Below, one piece after another: positions 12,752-25,900 of a stretch of DNA of 64,000 nt. The position numbers and the translations under genes were made by a program. The stretch spans positions 41,106,001 to 41,170,000 of the forward strand of contig CM060733.1 of the NCBI GenBank assembly GCA_030704615.1, read 5' to 3'. Under the pieces are notes generated by a model. The model had not been told where the DNA came from, made no database searches, and worked only from the letters and a program-made list of their open reading frames with translations. The stretch is from Takakia lepidozioides. Taxonomy: Eukaryota; Streptophyta; Takakiopsida; Takakiales; Takakiaceae. The stretch's first letter is position 1. Each line of letters begins with the position of its first letter.

Positions 12752-15611
12752 TTACAGCGTGAGGGAATAGGCAACAGTTGTATCTGGCAGCCAGCTCTGG
12801 CCATTGATGAAGTTGCCTGCACTAAACTGATTTGCTTCAGCTGCCCCAATTTGCTTGGACCATTTAACCCGACCAGCAGTCCCAGCTCCTGGGCCTGTGT
12901 TTGCATACTCTGCATAGTAGGCACTATCTCCAGAACCAGGGGCATTATTCCATAACAACCATCCTGCCGGATTAATTAAGCTCCCAAGAGTGGATTTGAT
13001 AAACACAGTCCGGGCATATGTCTTCCAGGGGCGGCCCAGGTACGTTGGGAACTTGGCAATCCCTGCTGCTTGTAGGTCAGAATTGGCATCCATTGTACAG
13101 GAGAGGAAGGATAACCCTGTGTTTTGAGAAGGGTCTGATCGCCCACTTGCTGTGTATGTGTTTTGTTGGGAAGGAATGCCAGCCCGGGCTAGTAGCTTGC
13201 AATTCTGGAATACTGCTGCTGAATTCCCGAAGATGTAGTCCACAGTTCCCAGTATCGTACACTGGGTGAAGAATTGGCGCAAAGATAGTGTATACAGTGT
13301 ATCCTGGAACAATGCATATGGCACCAATAGGGCAATAGCACAGTGAGTTGATGAGGGAAGGCCAACAACATGGCTCTTAAGGTCACAGAAATGCTAAGGA
13401 CATGTTGTGGAAATTGCAAAGGTGGTTGGTGGGAGCAAAGAGGTACCTGGTATCCCTCGATAGATAAGCCAGAGAAGGCAGATTGGTCAGAGGACACACG
13501 CAGGGCCACAGCTTGCATGCCCTTAGCTCCAGCTGTGTTCCGAATGGTGAGGTCCCTGGCAATGAATCCTTGTCCCAACACAGCTGATGCACACAACCAA
13601 GCACGGTAGATAAGAGTCAGTGGTGAGGTCCCATCTTTTGTAGTTCTTCACCCAGAGGTCTTTATCATTCTGGGCTCCTTCCTAATCTCCTTCTATCCAA
13701 AAAGATGCTAATTGTGTGAGACCTACTGAGAGAGGGAAAGAGAATGAGATAGTGACTATGTCACCAAGGCCGAGAGCGAGAGGGAAGCGGGAAGCGGTAT
13801 TGAGGTGTTCAGATACACATGCATAAGTGAACAATGCCAAGAACAAAATGGGTACTCACCGACAGTGGCAGTATAGAAAGTGCTCACTTGGCTCCCAGCC
13901 ACACTCTTGCTTCCTGATATTATGGTGGCGCCTGCTCCATCACCCAGGAACATGAGGTTCTGCTTCGTCTTAGGAACAGTGACATACTCATTGTAGACTC
14001 CCCGTTTGATGTGTATAACATGGCGGGTAATGCCTGTGGGGGCCGCGTCCACTGCAGCCTGGATGGTCTTGTACTGACCGGTCCCATCCTGGGCAACAGT
14101 AACATCCGGAGTGGGGAGGACAGTGCCAGCCTGCAAGAGGCGGCGGTCTCCCACACTGAGCCATTTGGGATATGAGCCCAGGGAGCTGGGGTCCTCTTCC
14201 ATATCATAGGGGGTATCTTGCTGAAGGTCAAGTGACTCGAGAGATTCAGACAGAAGTCGGCGCCGATGGAAAGGATTGAGGCTTTTCCAATTAGATGCTT
14301 TTGAGAGAATATTCACCAAGGAAAGGGCATTACTTAGCAGCTCAGTACCATGTACTCCCTGAGTTCCGTTCACCTGGTTGTTGACACTTCCTGCGCCAAA
14401 CTCCTTAAGGTTCTCCAAACAAGTGTCCTGGTAAGTTAGTGCGGCGCTCATGAAGGTCTGTATGTCCCCCAGCTCGGACTTGAGAGACAATATGCTGAGG
14501 TCGGTGACGCGAAAAATGGAAGTGTTAAGCTGGTCGAGCGAGTCGGCCAGGACCTCCTTACACACATCCAAAGCCGAAGTTTGTGTTCCATTCGGAGATG
14601 ATGCCGAATCCCTCAACTGTGATACTAAATGCATAGAATTGTTCACAGCTTGCATTGCAGCCTTCATGGCCATGAGCACATATTTCTGAGGACCACCGTT
14701 GGCCACACCAGAGAGAGTTGAGTTGCACACATCTGGATACCTGATGTTCATAGATTCATTTTCAGAACAGCAATGTCACAGTGAGTGACGACATAAAGGT
14801 GGCAATGAGGGTCTACAGCACAGATTAAGAGTTTAACAGCTCCAACCAGACGGTTGTCCGACTCATGCAAGCAATGCATATGTGGGGAGCAGACGTCAGA
14901 CATGGATCAAATCAAATCGTTTGTACGTGCACAATTGGGATCCAAGCGGCTCATATTCATGACGGGCATCCAGTGCAAAAGACCTGAGCACCCACACTGA
15001 CACTGCTGACATCGCTTGTCCATGCAGGTGGCCCAGGTCAAGCAGTGCAAGTTCCGAAAATGAGCTACCTTGAGCAATGTAGCCCTTATAAGTGCAGTTA
15101 ACATCAACTGCACCTGCATCTCCGAGGAATACTAAAACCTGTTCTCAACTGCTAAAGCTCTCCTGAAGTCAGCGTTTATCAGAAAGGAACAATTCAGATG
15201 CAAAGAGAGCTGACATAAGTCACACCCTACTCTACATAACTGAAGTCCATGAGTGAGAAACCACAGATCAACACATGAGCGGATCAAATAAGCGGCCACC
15301 TACAAGGTTCCACTGCAGACTGCTGAGACCGAATTGGAACTAACAGAGTCCCCGCTGCCCGAATCGTCATGCTTGTGTGCACGAGTTACACCCACGGCAG
15401 TGCCAACGACAGCACCCACCAGCACGAGCACACCTACAGTGACAGCGATACAACAAGCTTTTCGTGATGCTTTTCTGTGTGCATGCTTTTCGGCTTGTCC
15501 TTCTGCGGTAGCAACGTCGACCTTGGAGTAAGTCTTGAAGCCGTCCACAGCGGCCATTACGTTCTTGGCCTCCCTCCACAACTTTCGACCTGGACTTCTC
15601 CCTCCCACCAT
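12752..15611 (-). CDS. Type I pectin methylesterase with N-terminal PMEI pro-domain
   Basis: Four exons in phase: 15,304-15,611; 13,860-14,740; 13,447-13,583; 12,752-13,303 (625 aa). It removes methyl esters from homogalacturonan in the cell wall. A signal-anchor helix lies at about 52-75 (AVTVGVLVLVGAVVGTAVGV). A PMEI-type four-helix pro-domain follows (about 98-270, starting VCSGTLYPDVCNSTL), then two dibasic processing sites (RRRLL at 262-266 and RRLL at 302-305), then the catalytic beta-helix (about 311-615, from DVTVAQDGTGQYKTIQ). Catalytic residues are visible: D443 in GYQDTLY, D464 in GTVDYIFG, R533 in LGRPWKTYAR; ANTGPGA is also present. Such enzymes are made as pro-proteins, cleaved in the Golgi at RRLL and secreted. 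Paralog identity cannot be assigned. Confidence 0.93.
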
Positions 15612-16449
15612 ACACCGGGTTTGAATACCTTTCTATCAGACCTCCTTGTGGAGGTTGTATCTAGTGGTCTATTTAGGCTCTGTCGGTCCCTCAGCTTACT
15701 ACCTCCAACACAGGATGCGACTGAAAAGTGGACAGGTAATACCTACAGTTGAACTGAATGTGATGCAAAAACTGCTATCGCAGGTACTACCTCGCTTCAA
15801 CACATGGATTAGCTCCGCACATCCCAATTCCTGTGTCTCTGCTTGGAGCCCTTATTTCAAAAATACGGGCTTGCAGTGAACTCTAATCAAGGAATCCAGT
15901 GTTCGCAAGAGTCACTCCTCAGTGGGTATTTCGAATTTATCTCTCTCTATTTCGAGGAGATGAACTCGGAGCAGTGATTGTTCCCTGTCCTAAGACTTAG
16001 AATCCGGAAGAAGGGCAGAGTCCTCAGTCCAGACACACAGCAACAACGCACATACGGCTCCACTGACAGCGCTGCCACCCATGTGCCTCCTGCACACCAA
16101 CGTGCAGTCAGACATTTACTTTCCACATTATTATCTTCTTGTTGGGCTGCCCAACTGCCCGGGTTCCCAGCGCTACTCCACCACCTTGGCGTCTGATTTA
16201 TCCTCCGTTTCTTCACACCAACATTTCTGCATTGCTCGCTCAACCCAAACGCAGTGTTGACATGACTGACCACATAATTATCTGAAGGATGTGATCAATC
16301 GCTGCTCTCCAACACGGATTTTGGGTCTCTGGGTGGAACATCAGCTCAGAGTGCTGTTTCGGGCTGTTGAGGTGTGGTAATGGCAGCCTGCAAATTGTGT
16401 GGTTGGCCTAGTCTTTGTTTTCCTGCCCACGAATTTCAAATACCAAGAG
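15612..16449. other. PME upstream region; no gene seen
   Basis: Contains the presumed PME promoter and 5' leader. I see no ORF resembling a known protein and no clear TATA placement. The right end merges into degraded LINE sequence. Confidence 0.4.
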
Positions 16450-17470
16450 ATTTCACATGGTTCCATCTCCGCAAATCAATACATTAAAGGGAAGGAATGA
16501 GAGTATAATAAAGCTTGGGGTGCTAAGAGTGCTGGCCAAAATCGTAGGGCGCTCGTAAGCTGGAAGTAGATCACGCAAAAAATAGAAATTGGTGGTCTCG
16601 GCATTATTGATCCACACCTGCAGATTTGTGCACTGCTGGCGAAGTGGGTCCCCAGGGTGTATTAGCTCTCCTTGGAGTATGATCATCAGACATCACCTCC
16701 TGAATGCTCGACCGACCTCTTCCTCGTGCTGGCCCCCCTCTCTTCGTTGGGTGGTGCAAGGTGGTTCTTCGCATACCCGCCCTGCTGATTGCTCTGCAGC
16801 CTGGCACTCTGTCTCTGGCAGGCTTGGGGCTCGCCAATTCCTTTAACAAAGAGTGCCCGCCTCACTGAGGAGGCAACCATTGTTTGGCAATTACAACCGT
16901 GACTCTGAGATGCTTGCCACCTGCTCCTCTCGCTGGGCGCATTGGGATGCTGCGGGGATTTCTAAATTTATGCATACATGGGATAGCGGGGCTTTGCTTC
17001 CTGCTTCGCTAGCTGCTTCCGCCATTGCTTCCCGCAGGGCTTTGGCTGGTTGGAATTTAGTGACCCAAGACCTCCCCATCTCCTGGATTCCCCTCTCTTC
17101 CTTCCCTTCTAATCAAAGATCCCTCCCACCTTGGCTTGGATTTCATTCCGCAAGCTTTCTAGGCTTTACATCACATCTGTGAACCCTAAGCTGGTCAATG
17201 GCGGTGATGACAACCCGTACCTTTTATGGTTTCTCTCTGCTCCCTTGTCCTTGCTACAGTTGGACCTTGGTGAATGGTTTTGGAGAGACAAGAAGCACTC
17301 TCTTTTTTTTGCTTATAGCCTAGTGTTAAACTTGGGTACTCGCTTCTGAACCATGTGTCCTCCTTGGATGGTAAGTGGACTTGCGAAGTGGGCTGGCTGC
17401 CCGTCAACCTGGAAGCTGATTTGGAGATAGTATGTGTGTCTTCATTTGGAGAGATGTGTGGCGTAAAGAC
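16450..17470 (+). mobile_element. Decayed LINE (non-LTR retrotransposon), 5' part of split copy
   Basis: Frame-broken translation shows the plant L1-type region after the reverse transcriptase fingers: KAWGAKSAGQNRRALVSW, then EIGGLGIIDPHLQICALLAKW (the IGGLGI...LLAKW signature). Further on are the sequences around WFLSAPLSLLQLDLGEWFWRD and DVWRKD at 17,455-17,470. Many stops and shifts occur. It is collinear with the copy at 58.0-59.7 kb. The copy is interrupted at 17,470 by a hAT-type element and resumes near 19,020. Confidence 0.75.
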
Positions 17471-18126
17471 CAGTGTTGGACTGGTATATGTATTTTTAAA
17501 TACCAGACTGGTCCTACGAAGGATCTGATCCCTTATGCATACCAGGCTGATAAGGGTATGGTGGCAGGTATGACCTGATAGAGTATTAATGGTATCAATA
17601 GGGTAATAATTCTTCTAAAATGGATAGTGTATGGGTATGGTATTGATATTAATTCTTTTGAATTGATACTGGGGGTATATGAACATTGGTATGGTAGTTA
17701 TGTTGCTGAGCCTCTGTATACAGTACAATTGTCACGTTCAGTTATTTTTCCGCCCAGTCATGGTAGCTAGGACCAGATTTCCACTTCCCCCGCGGAGAGT
17801 CCGAGCAATTTGTTCAGCCTCCACTGCTTGATACGTCTCAAGTGCTCACCGGAGCTCATATTCATACCCTACTTGTTCATATCCCTACTTATACTGAGCT
17901 CCATCATCGCCGTTTGCAACCCTCAATAATGGTATCGCAGTATAACAACAGCGACAACCCAGGCTGGTCTGGTATCGACGAGCAAATCCTTGACTCAATA
18001 TCCACCCCACTAGATTATGTAAATGGGTATAATGTTCTTTCATACCAGTAGGGTATGGTTCTTCATACCTTTACTCATACCTTTACTGTATACTCAGGTC
18101 TGACCATATATACTGGTCCAACACTG
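17471..18126. mobile_element. Non-autonomous hAT-type element, 656 bp
   Basis: The ends are inverted repeats: CAGTGTTGGACTGGTATATG at the left, and at the right the complement of CAGTGTTGGACCAGTATATA. They are flanked by a perfect 8-bp duplication GTAAAGAC (17,463-17,470 and 18,127-18,134). CAGTG termini with 8-bp target duplications are the hallmark of hAT transposons. The interior is rich in GGTAT/ATACC-type motifs with no transposase, so it is a MITE-like derivative. It inserted into the LINE. Confidence 0.88.
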
Positions 18127-18134
18127 GTAAAGAC

Positions 18135-19010
18135 GCGTAAAGACGTCTCGATGATGTAGCTCGATCTCATTGGACAAAAGCAAGTTGATCATATCCTGTA
18201 TTTTCGTGCCTACTGGGGTGTTTTTCGACCTTCCTGTCCCATATCCGTTCAGTAAATGGATGAAATCGTCCATAGACGGACCTGTATATGGACAGAGTTC
18301 GTTTCTTTTTTATATTGAATAAAATTATATTAACACCATTTCATCGAACTTGACGATTTCATCACATTATCTCCAGCTTATTTCTACATAATCATCTACT
18401 AGAATAAAATTTAACATTCAAAATACAGACTAAAATATACATGAAAATACGGGGAGAACCGACACATAACACCTTCTTCACTTTATTCCCATCACAATGC
18501 TTCTTCTTAGTTCTGCGCTTCTTAACAGAAGAAACAGGTGACAATTGGCCTCTCACTACTGGAATCATAGCTTCTCTCCGCTTTAGGCACTCGAATGCTT
18601 CTATGAACCGCCATAGTTCACAAAATTGGCTGCAAAGAAGTACAATTATGAACCAAACTAAAATTCACCGTATAGCTTAAATGGTTCAGAATTGAACTAG
18701 TGTGCAGAAATCGAAACACCTACATCTAACTACTTTCGACACAAATCGCCTGACTACTACATAACCTCCATCTGAGAGCTACTGCATAACCTCCATTTGA
18801 GAATCTAAAACTCTCAAAAGCGCACTAGAAACAGCAAAATGAGAGAAACAACGAATTCTAAAGAGAAAGAGAACAACCAACTTACCTACCTACCTCCCAA
18901 CCCCAAGGTACCTCCTAGGTAATTGGTTACGCCGGTCATTAGCCAGTCAGCACGACGCTCCAGACTGTTGGCTATGTCCGGTAACCGGCCAGCTCTCGCC
19001 GGTTACCTAG
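18135..19010. other. Unassigned insertion within the LINE copy
   Basis: AT-rich sequence between the hAT element and the resumed LINE homology near 19,020. It holds no credible ORF. Its absence from the collinear LINE at 58 kb suggests a further insertion, but I could not identify terminal repeats with confidence. Confidence 0.35.
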
Positions 19011-19014
19011 TCCA

Positions 19015-19840
19015 TAGTTGCTCGTGTCTCTGGTTTCCTTTGGAAGTTAGTCAATCGTATCCTTCCTGTTGTTTTTTGACTCCCCTCAGAATTGTTCTTT
19101 GTGCTCCTGGCAGGTCCCTGAGTCCTGATAACACTGTGTTCTGCCACGTGGTCAGGGGTGCCTGGAGCAGAGCTCTAGCCTATTATTCGCTTTGGAAGCC
19201 ACTTCCCTCATATTTCACATGTGTAGTGCTTTAGAATTTTGCTTCCGGCTCTCTATAGTCTTCTTGCCTGGTGTGGGCAGCTCTAAGGGCCCATACTTTA
19301 TGGAATATTTGGAAGGCTAGATGTGTGCATGTGTTTTTTTATGGTAAACCGAGCTGTGTGAGGTCAATCCTATTTAAGGCTCACTCAGACATGATGTCTG
19401 AGCGCCCGAAAGGCATGGCGGGTTTTGGGGGAAGCTTCCTGCAGGTGTGGACAGAGACGGAAAACACAGCTCTCTACATAATTTGATTGCTCCTTGGGAA
19501 GAGGTGGTCATATGTGCACCAGGGAATCCAACACTAAGGTGCTATGGAAGGACGACATCCCGCCAAGCTGGCAACTCTCTTAGCTCTAAGCGTTCTCCCC
19601 TTCTGGATGATGAGTCCGAGATTAATTGTAAGCACCAGAGGTCTATAAGAAAGGGTAGATCTCGGGTGTAGCTTTCCTTCAGTATTCTCGGAGCTAATTA
19701 GTGCAGCTCAGGCAGTTGCTGTCAGGATCTAAGCATTCTACTCTAATCATCGTTTTCTTTTCTCTTGCTCTGGACACAAGCAGTGACTTCCGATATAGGC
19801 CTCTATGGCACCCATCTAGAGGTTATTTTCCCCTCTTATA
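19015..19840 (+). mobile_element. LINE 3' portion of the split copy
   Basis: Homology to the 58-kb LINE resumes with FLWKLVNRILPV (about 19,030), which belongs to the zf-RVT region near the end of plant LINE ORF2. It continues with ALRAHTLWNIWKARCVHVF (about 19,275-19,335) and ends near the shared text CTCTATGGCACCCA (about 19,800). The frame is broken. No poly(A) tail is obvious here. Confidence 0.7.
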
Positions 19841-21908
19841 CCCCGGCCTGGCCGTGTTTATAATTTGAATTACAAGGGCCTTTGTTCTGGAGCAGACTGC
19901 GCTTACCAGACGAGTTGAATGCAAGCGTGGGAGCCTTGCCGGTACGGTCGCCGGGGATGGCAGGGCGCACTGTCAAATCTCCACCCCCTTGCTCCCCTCT
20001 CACCTGCGAGCCTGTATTTATAGATTAAAGCATTAGGAAATCAATCTGATTGCCAAAAGTAGATGGTAGTGCGGTGGCTAGGTGATGGGTGTTGCAAAGA
20101 TGAGGTAAGAAATTCCAGTCATGGCAAAATAGTCATGTTGTCTGATTCGTAGCACATGGAACTGTTTGTATTTTTTCATCTCCAAAATAATCCTAAGTCC
20201 ATCGTCGTTTCGCTCCCCTGTTCCCTCCGTCCCCTTCTTGTTCCCAGTCCCATTCCCCTATCCCTGTCCCTTGTCCTCGCTCCCCTGTTCCCGGTCCCCG
20301 CTCCCCTACTCGCCTTATGGAACACGGCTCGCTCCCTGTTCCTGGTCCTCGCTCTGCTCCTCGCCCCCGGTTCCGACCTCGCTCTCCTATTCCTGATCTC
20401 GCTCCCCTCCTTGCCCCCGGTTCTTGACCTCGCTCCCGGTTCCGACCCCGCTCCCCTACACGCCTTGTCGAATGCGGCTCGCTCCCCTATTCGCGGTCCC
20501 CGCTCCCCTGTCCCACTATGGGGAGCAAGGATCTTGGACCTGGGGAGAAAAATTGGAGAATGTTGGGTCCTAAAGGTGGGGAGCGTGAGGAGGGAGCAGG
20601 AGGTGTGGAGCGCTCCCCACCTTCACAATGGGAATACATTTGACAGGTAGTCTGCCGGACCCTCCCTGAGCTCAGGCCAGCGGGCCCCACCACCTCACAT
20701 GCTTGCCTTAAACTCGTGGGATAAGCGTAGTCCTTGCCCTTTCAATGTTCCCTTCTCTTTAAATTTTCTTAAGCCAAAAAAAAAAACATCCAACGTGAGG
20801 AATTAGAGCATGACCTGCAGTTGCTCACTAAACTACTGCTCTATCACTATTTTAGTGAGGCGTATGGTGAGGCACGCAAGCTAGATAGTGCATAGGCTGG
20901 CAAGAGCCCCAGCAGCAACCCACCACATCCATAGTAGAGAGTGATGGATGGCGCTAGGCTGAGGTAATCGTGGGCCCTGCCACCCGTCACGCCACTTGTC
21001 AGTACATGTGAGGCTGAATTGTTGTGGGGGCGGCGGCGGGCAGATCCTGTGGTAGTGCTGCAATAGAATGCCACACTCCAAGCACGTTGTAGATAGGAGT
21101 GGGACGAAATTTGGTGAGGGTAACTATTTTGAAGTGCGAGAATGTGCTGCCGGGGACATGCAATCCTGTTCGAAATTGGCGGCCTCACTATTTTGAAGAT
21201 AGAGCACCAAAATATCCTGCTGCTGGTAATGCTCTAAGCTCCACGCCAAGCAGGCTGGAATCATTTGTCCACCTCCCAAATGCAAACAACCCAAAACACT
21301 ATACAAACTTGAGCTTCCCATAGTGTGAAGTCACAACCATGACTTTTTACTGCACTAAGAAAATCCTTAGTATGACCTATTCTTTGGGCGAAAGTTCAGT
21401 GCTACTCTTGTGATAGAAATGGATAATGAGGGCACAGAGCTTGAAAAGGCTCTACGTGACTCACACTTGATGGACATGCAACATCATCACAACCAGACTC
21501 CAAATGCGACCTACTTTTATTTCTTACGAAGGAAGGGTCAGTTGCCTTGCACACAAGTGCTTTTTGAACAACAAATGTGACTTTGCCATTGCAAGTGCAA
21601 AGCCTACTAGAACACACTGGAGGAAAAATCTCTCCCCCTCACTCTAGATCTTTGTTGGGTCTGAATTCTGAACAGGACAGTAAGTGTAAGACCCACAACT
21701 GGAGGGAGACTTCTGCAATTTGGTAGCCCATTCCACCATCCATCACTTCTCTCCCTGCTCCAAATTATTTTGCTCCACCCAGATCAGTTGCAGGGTCTTT
21801 AGTCACAAGCATATTGCATGCTCTGTCAAGTCCGTCCATTCACCATGAGAAGGAATGGCCACTATGCTCTTTCTCTACTGTGTCCCTAGGGCCTCTGACA
21901 GACATGGG

Positions 21909-21939
<31 letters not shown>

Positions 21940-22945
21940 CTTCTGTGTTCGACCCAAAGTGGGCAGGGCTCTATGGTCACAAAGGCTTCTTCAAACAAAG
22001 CTAGACATCTCTCAGTCAGGTTGGAGCTAGAAGTGAGATTGCAAATTCCGCATGTAACGATTGCGAGGGATGATGACATACTTCCGCACAGCTCATGGAC
22101 TCACCCAGATCGATAATTGGTAGCAAGAAATTCTTGATTGCCTAAGATCTGCACAGGAGGCAATTACAGAGGTCCCAAGAGTTAGTTCCAGTACAAACCA
22201 TTCTCTGGATCCCTCACTGAGATTCCTCTCTATATAAATGATCTTAGGGCCCCATTACACATGAGAAGGCTAACCATACATCCCTGGACAAAAAATGTGG
22301 TATCAGCACTTTGGGACACCCTCCGGACATAAAAAGTCAGCAGGTGTGCCATCAGTTGTTTAGATCATATAGCTAACAAAGGAAAAGGTGATGGATGCCA
22401 TTAATATAGGCAGAGTTACACACAGTAGGGAGTTTCTGCACTCACACAAATTACCGGCGACCTGGAGATAGTTGCTTTGACATTTGAGAGTTGATGACCA
22501 ATTTGCATCAGCAGCAGGCTAGTCCTTGTTGTGCTCTCCCCAAGTCAGATACGCCCTTGAAATTGACAGAAAGGGTACCAAGATCCCGCAGAGGTGATGT
22601 AATAGTGGTCTGTCAAGGACTCACAATGCCTGTTAGATAACATTCAATCAGTGAATGCCTCTGATTGTCAACTGCCCTTCAATTCACGCTCCTTGCCCAG
22701 ACAAAAAACCATTCAAAAGCTTGTCTCGGCAAAAATAAATGGCGAGGCAAGCTCAGATGCATTGCCCCTAACAGGTATGCCTAAAGGTCTTGCTATCTTT
22801 TCACATCTCATCATCAACTTGAATCAGAGGCATACACCTTTGATATTCCATCGCCCATCCACTGAAACCAATCCAATACATGAGTTCTTTGATATTTCTG
22901 GCCATCCGAGCATCGCATAAGAATATCTGCAACGGCGGGGTTCTG
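19841..22945. other. Gene-free interval with pyrimidine-rich minisatellite and poly(A)
   Basis: A degenerate repeat of GCTCCCCTGTTCCCGGTCC type fills about 20,205-20,520; the long ORF over it is a composition artefact. A run of A sits at 21,909-21,932. The last several hundred bases before 22,945 lie 3' of the PBP stop codon and likely include its 3' UTR. I see no other gene. Confidence 0.45.
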
Positions 22946-25900
22946 TCAAGAATTTCTGAAGCCTGACTTAGCCAGCGTCTGCTGCCAACGTGTTTTGATG
23001 GCTTTTACTTCCTCGGCTCTTTTCACACGGTTGGTTGTCCATTCATCCATCTTCTCACGCTCCTCCCAAGTAACACTTGCCTTCTCCCAATCCCACACAT
23101 CCCTCCAAGGGACCTTGCCGCCACTCCGTCGGTAATCTTTTCTGATTTCCTGCTTTGCTCAACGCATTAGAATCTCCCTCTCTTATAGGAACTTGATAAC
23201 TTTACCGACCCTCAGCACCCCACCTCTTGACATTCCCCGTTGGCTTCTTCTTCTACACTGTTGCATTGGAAAGGAAAGCCCACCCAGAAATCTTTCGAGG
23301 ACAACTAATATGGCAGACTAGGATGTAGTTATTTTTCTACTAGAAATGCAGAGGCCACAGGAAGAGTATTATCAGGATAGCCTCAACATTACAGCAGTTG
23401 CTGAGGGGCTTGCAGGGCCTGAGATAATTGGCTAGGGTTTCACAAAAAGGCCCCAGATGAACTCCTCAGTTGTACTTACATCTGAAGCTTTTAAGTATAT
23501 TCTCACAGCTGTTGACTACAATTGAGATGACATACCCTGAGCCCAATCTTATGAGGGCGCCGTGACCTTTTGCCAAACTGGCGAGGAGCTCTGCCCCCAT
23601 ACTTGTCTCTACCAATGTCATGGAATTTCTGAATCGGTAAACCCTGCAGAGCAGACAGATGAAGGACTTTTGAGATCTAGCACAGGTGAATCAACCAAAG
23701 TTCATCAACAGTAAACATGAGATGTCTTGTGAAGGAAAGGTTTCCTATCACACTGAAAGTACCTCATGGACAATCTTCATGAACTTTCGCCAAAGTGGTG
23801 CTGCATGTGACGAACCCGTTGCTGGAAATAGCCCCACATCATGCAAACCCAAATGATAAGTTTTACTACCTAATTCCCCCATTACCAAAAACCACTACAG
23901 CTAGCAGCATCTTTAAACCATGCATAGCAGAATGCGAAATAGTAAACCTGAACCATTACCAAAAAGTGAGGAGACAGTGAAACCATAAACTAACCTGGAT
24001 GAAGGCCTCCAAGTGGAGAGTTGTCATCATATCCCAGCCATACCTGAAATTGGACAATAAAAGTCATACAAATGCGGTGTAGGTCTTACCAACCGAATTT
24101 TCAGCCAAATTCGAACATTTTAGACCAGGATTTGACTTCAACGTTCACTTCATTGTTGCATGAGGTAGCCAATCATCTGAAAATAGTACATGGAGCTGTT
24201 TCAGGCTCATTAGGGCCAACTTACAATACAGCACCTGGTAGAACTAGAACCAGAGGTAAGCAGAAGTTCAGACAATAGTTGCTCCCCAAGTTTTAGCCCC
24301 TTCAAAGCAATTCCTAACCTCTCATACAAAGAGCAGAGACAATGACTTTTACCACACAGGAAAGTTCTGGAGTGAAGCCGGCAAACCAGGCATCACGGTG
24401 TCCATCTGATGTTCCAGTCTTCCCTGCACACGGGCGTCCAATTCGAGCTCTATGTCCAGTCCCTCGGTCCACCACTGCCTGGTGTCCCACCAAATTACGC
24501 CTTTTCGATCATGACTCCTAACGTAGGGAAACAAGAAAAGAAAGGAACTTCATAACATGCAGGGGAAGCTGAGAGAGCTTATGAGACAGAGGAAATAGAA
24601 AACAAAACAGGAAAGTGGGGCCACCAACAACCAATCCCCACAACAACAAAACTACAATCTAACTTCAAGAGATTCGCTAAGGTGGAGAGCCTCATGTGAA
24701 TGTGCTGCAAGGCATCTCTGATCTTCAGGCTGTCTCTAAAGAGGCAAAAGCAGAGGACAGCAAAAGAAGGAATGTTCGCTGATCTCAAATCTCCGGCCTA
24801 TGACATTCAGCACAAACAAGGGACAAAGGTATTCAGCATGAGGGAGCTTCTCCCACAACATCTCTTCCATATCGTCAAACTAACATCGAGGATATCATTC
24901 ATAACAACTACCTGGATGCCTTTCATGCTCTCGCAGGTATCCATATAAACTGCAGTGTAAAGGAAAATAAACCTGCAACAGCTTGCGAAGCTCTGAGATA
25001 GCGAACTCGTCCACTACTGCCCCTCGGCGCTCACTTGATACTGGCTGCAACAGAGGGAAGGAAGGGCACTATCAGAATTAGAGTGAAACTTTGATCTGAT
25101 GAGAAAACAGATCGTATCACTTGAAGACCAGGAAGCCAGAACCATCACCATGACAAAGCTCAGGTTATGCATGATCACAACAGCCAATGTGGTAGGGATC
25201 ACACATCACACAAAAGAGCCAAGGTTCTGTGCTAAACTAGGTCAAATGGCACAGATTAAACAAAAGTAGTAGCTCATCATCCCATATGACATGGAAGGCT
25301 ACTTGGGTACCAAGACTTGGAATAGCAGCCAGACTTAATCTTGAGCTGCAGTGACACTTTTATAAAATTCTGTAAAATGCAATGATCTACAGCTTCCAAT
25401 GCAACTTAAGATCCAAGTCGAAGCACAGATGGGCAGCAGGACACCTTTTTGGATCCAAGAGTTTATTTCATACATTAAAGGACAAACGGCTGGACGGTCA
25501 ATGACAACCTTAACCTCCTGCAAAACTCGACCATCACAAGCCTCCACACGAGATATCAAATATGGTCTGTGATAAACTCCCCCGGCAGCTATGGTTGAAT
25601 AGACAGTGGCCAATTGCATAGGTGTGACCTGCCATGATATGCCCACAAGACACCAAACACTTGCTGCTTTATGAACACAAAAGAGGATTCTGTCATATGC
25701 TTATCAAGTGATGTTATTCACCATAGATGCATCAGGAGAAGCATTCTTAGGTAACTCATACAGAGACCTGCATAGGGATACAGCTTCCCCCAGATCTTGA
25801 GGGTGATTGTGCTTACCTCACAACCTCCAAGTGACAAGGAAAGCTCGAGAGGTAGATATGTCTCAATGCCCAATGCTCGTCCCATCCTACACACCTGATC

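Noticed and set aside
13018-13609. Plus-strand ORFs over the PME gene
   Set aside because: Shadows of PME exons 3-4; no independent similarity.
12752-15611. Three separate esterase genes
   Set aside because: The pieces join in phase as exons of one PME with single PMEI and catalytic domains.
20156-20650. 164-codon ORF in a C-rich region
   Set aside because: It follows a degenerate CTCCCC/GTTCC repeat; all frames are open because of composition, and the peptide is low-complexity Leu/Pro/Ser.
23225-23275. Extra micro-exon in the PBP tail
   Set aside because: A 34-bp candidate with acceptor and donor fits the phases, but direct splicing from 23,536 to 23,149 also keeps the frame; not included without transcript evidence.
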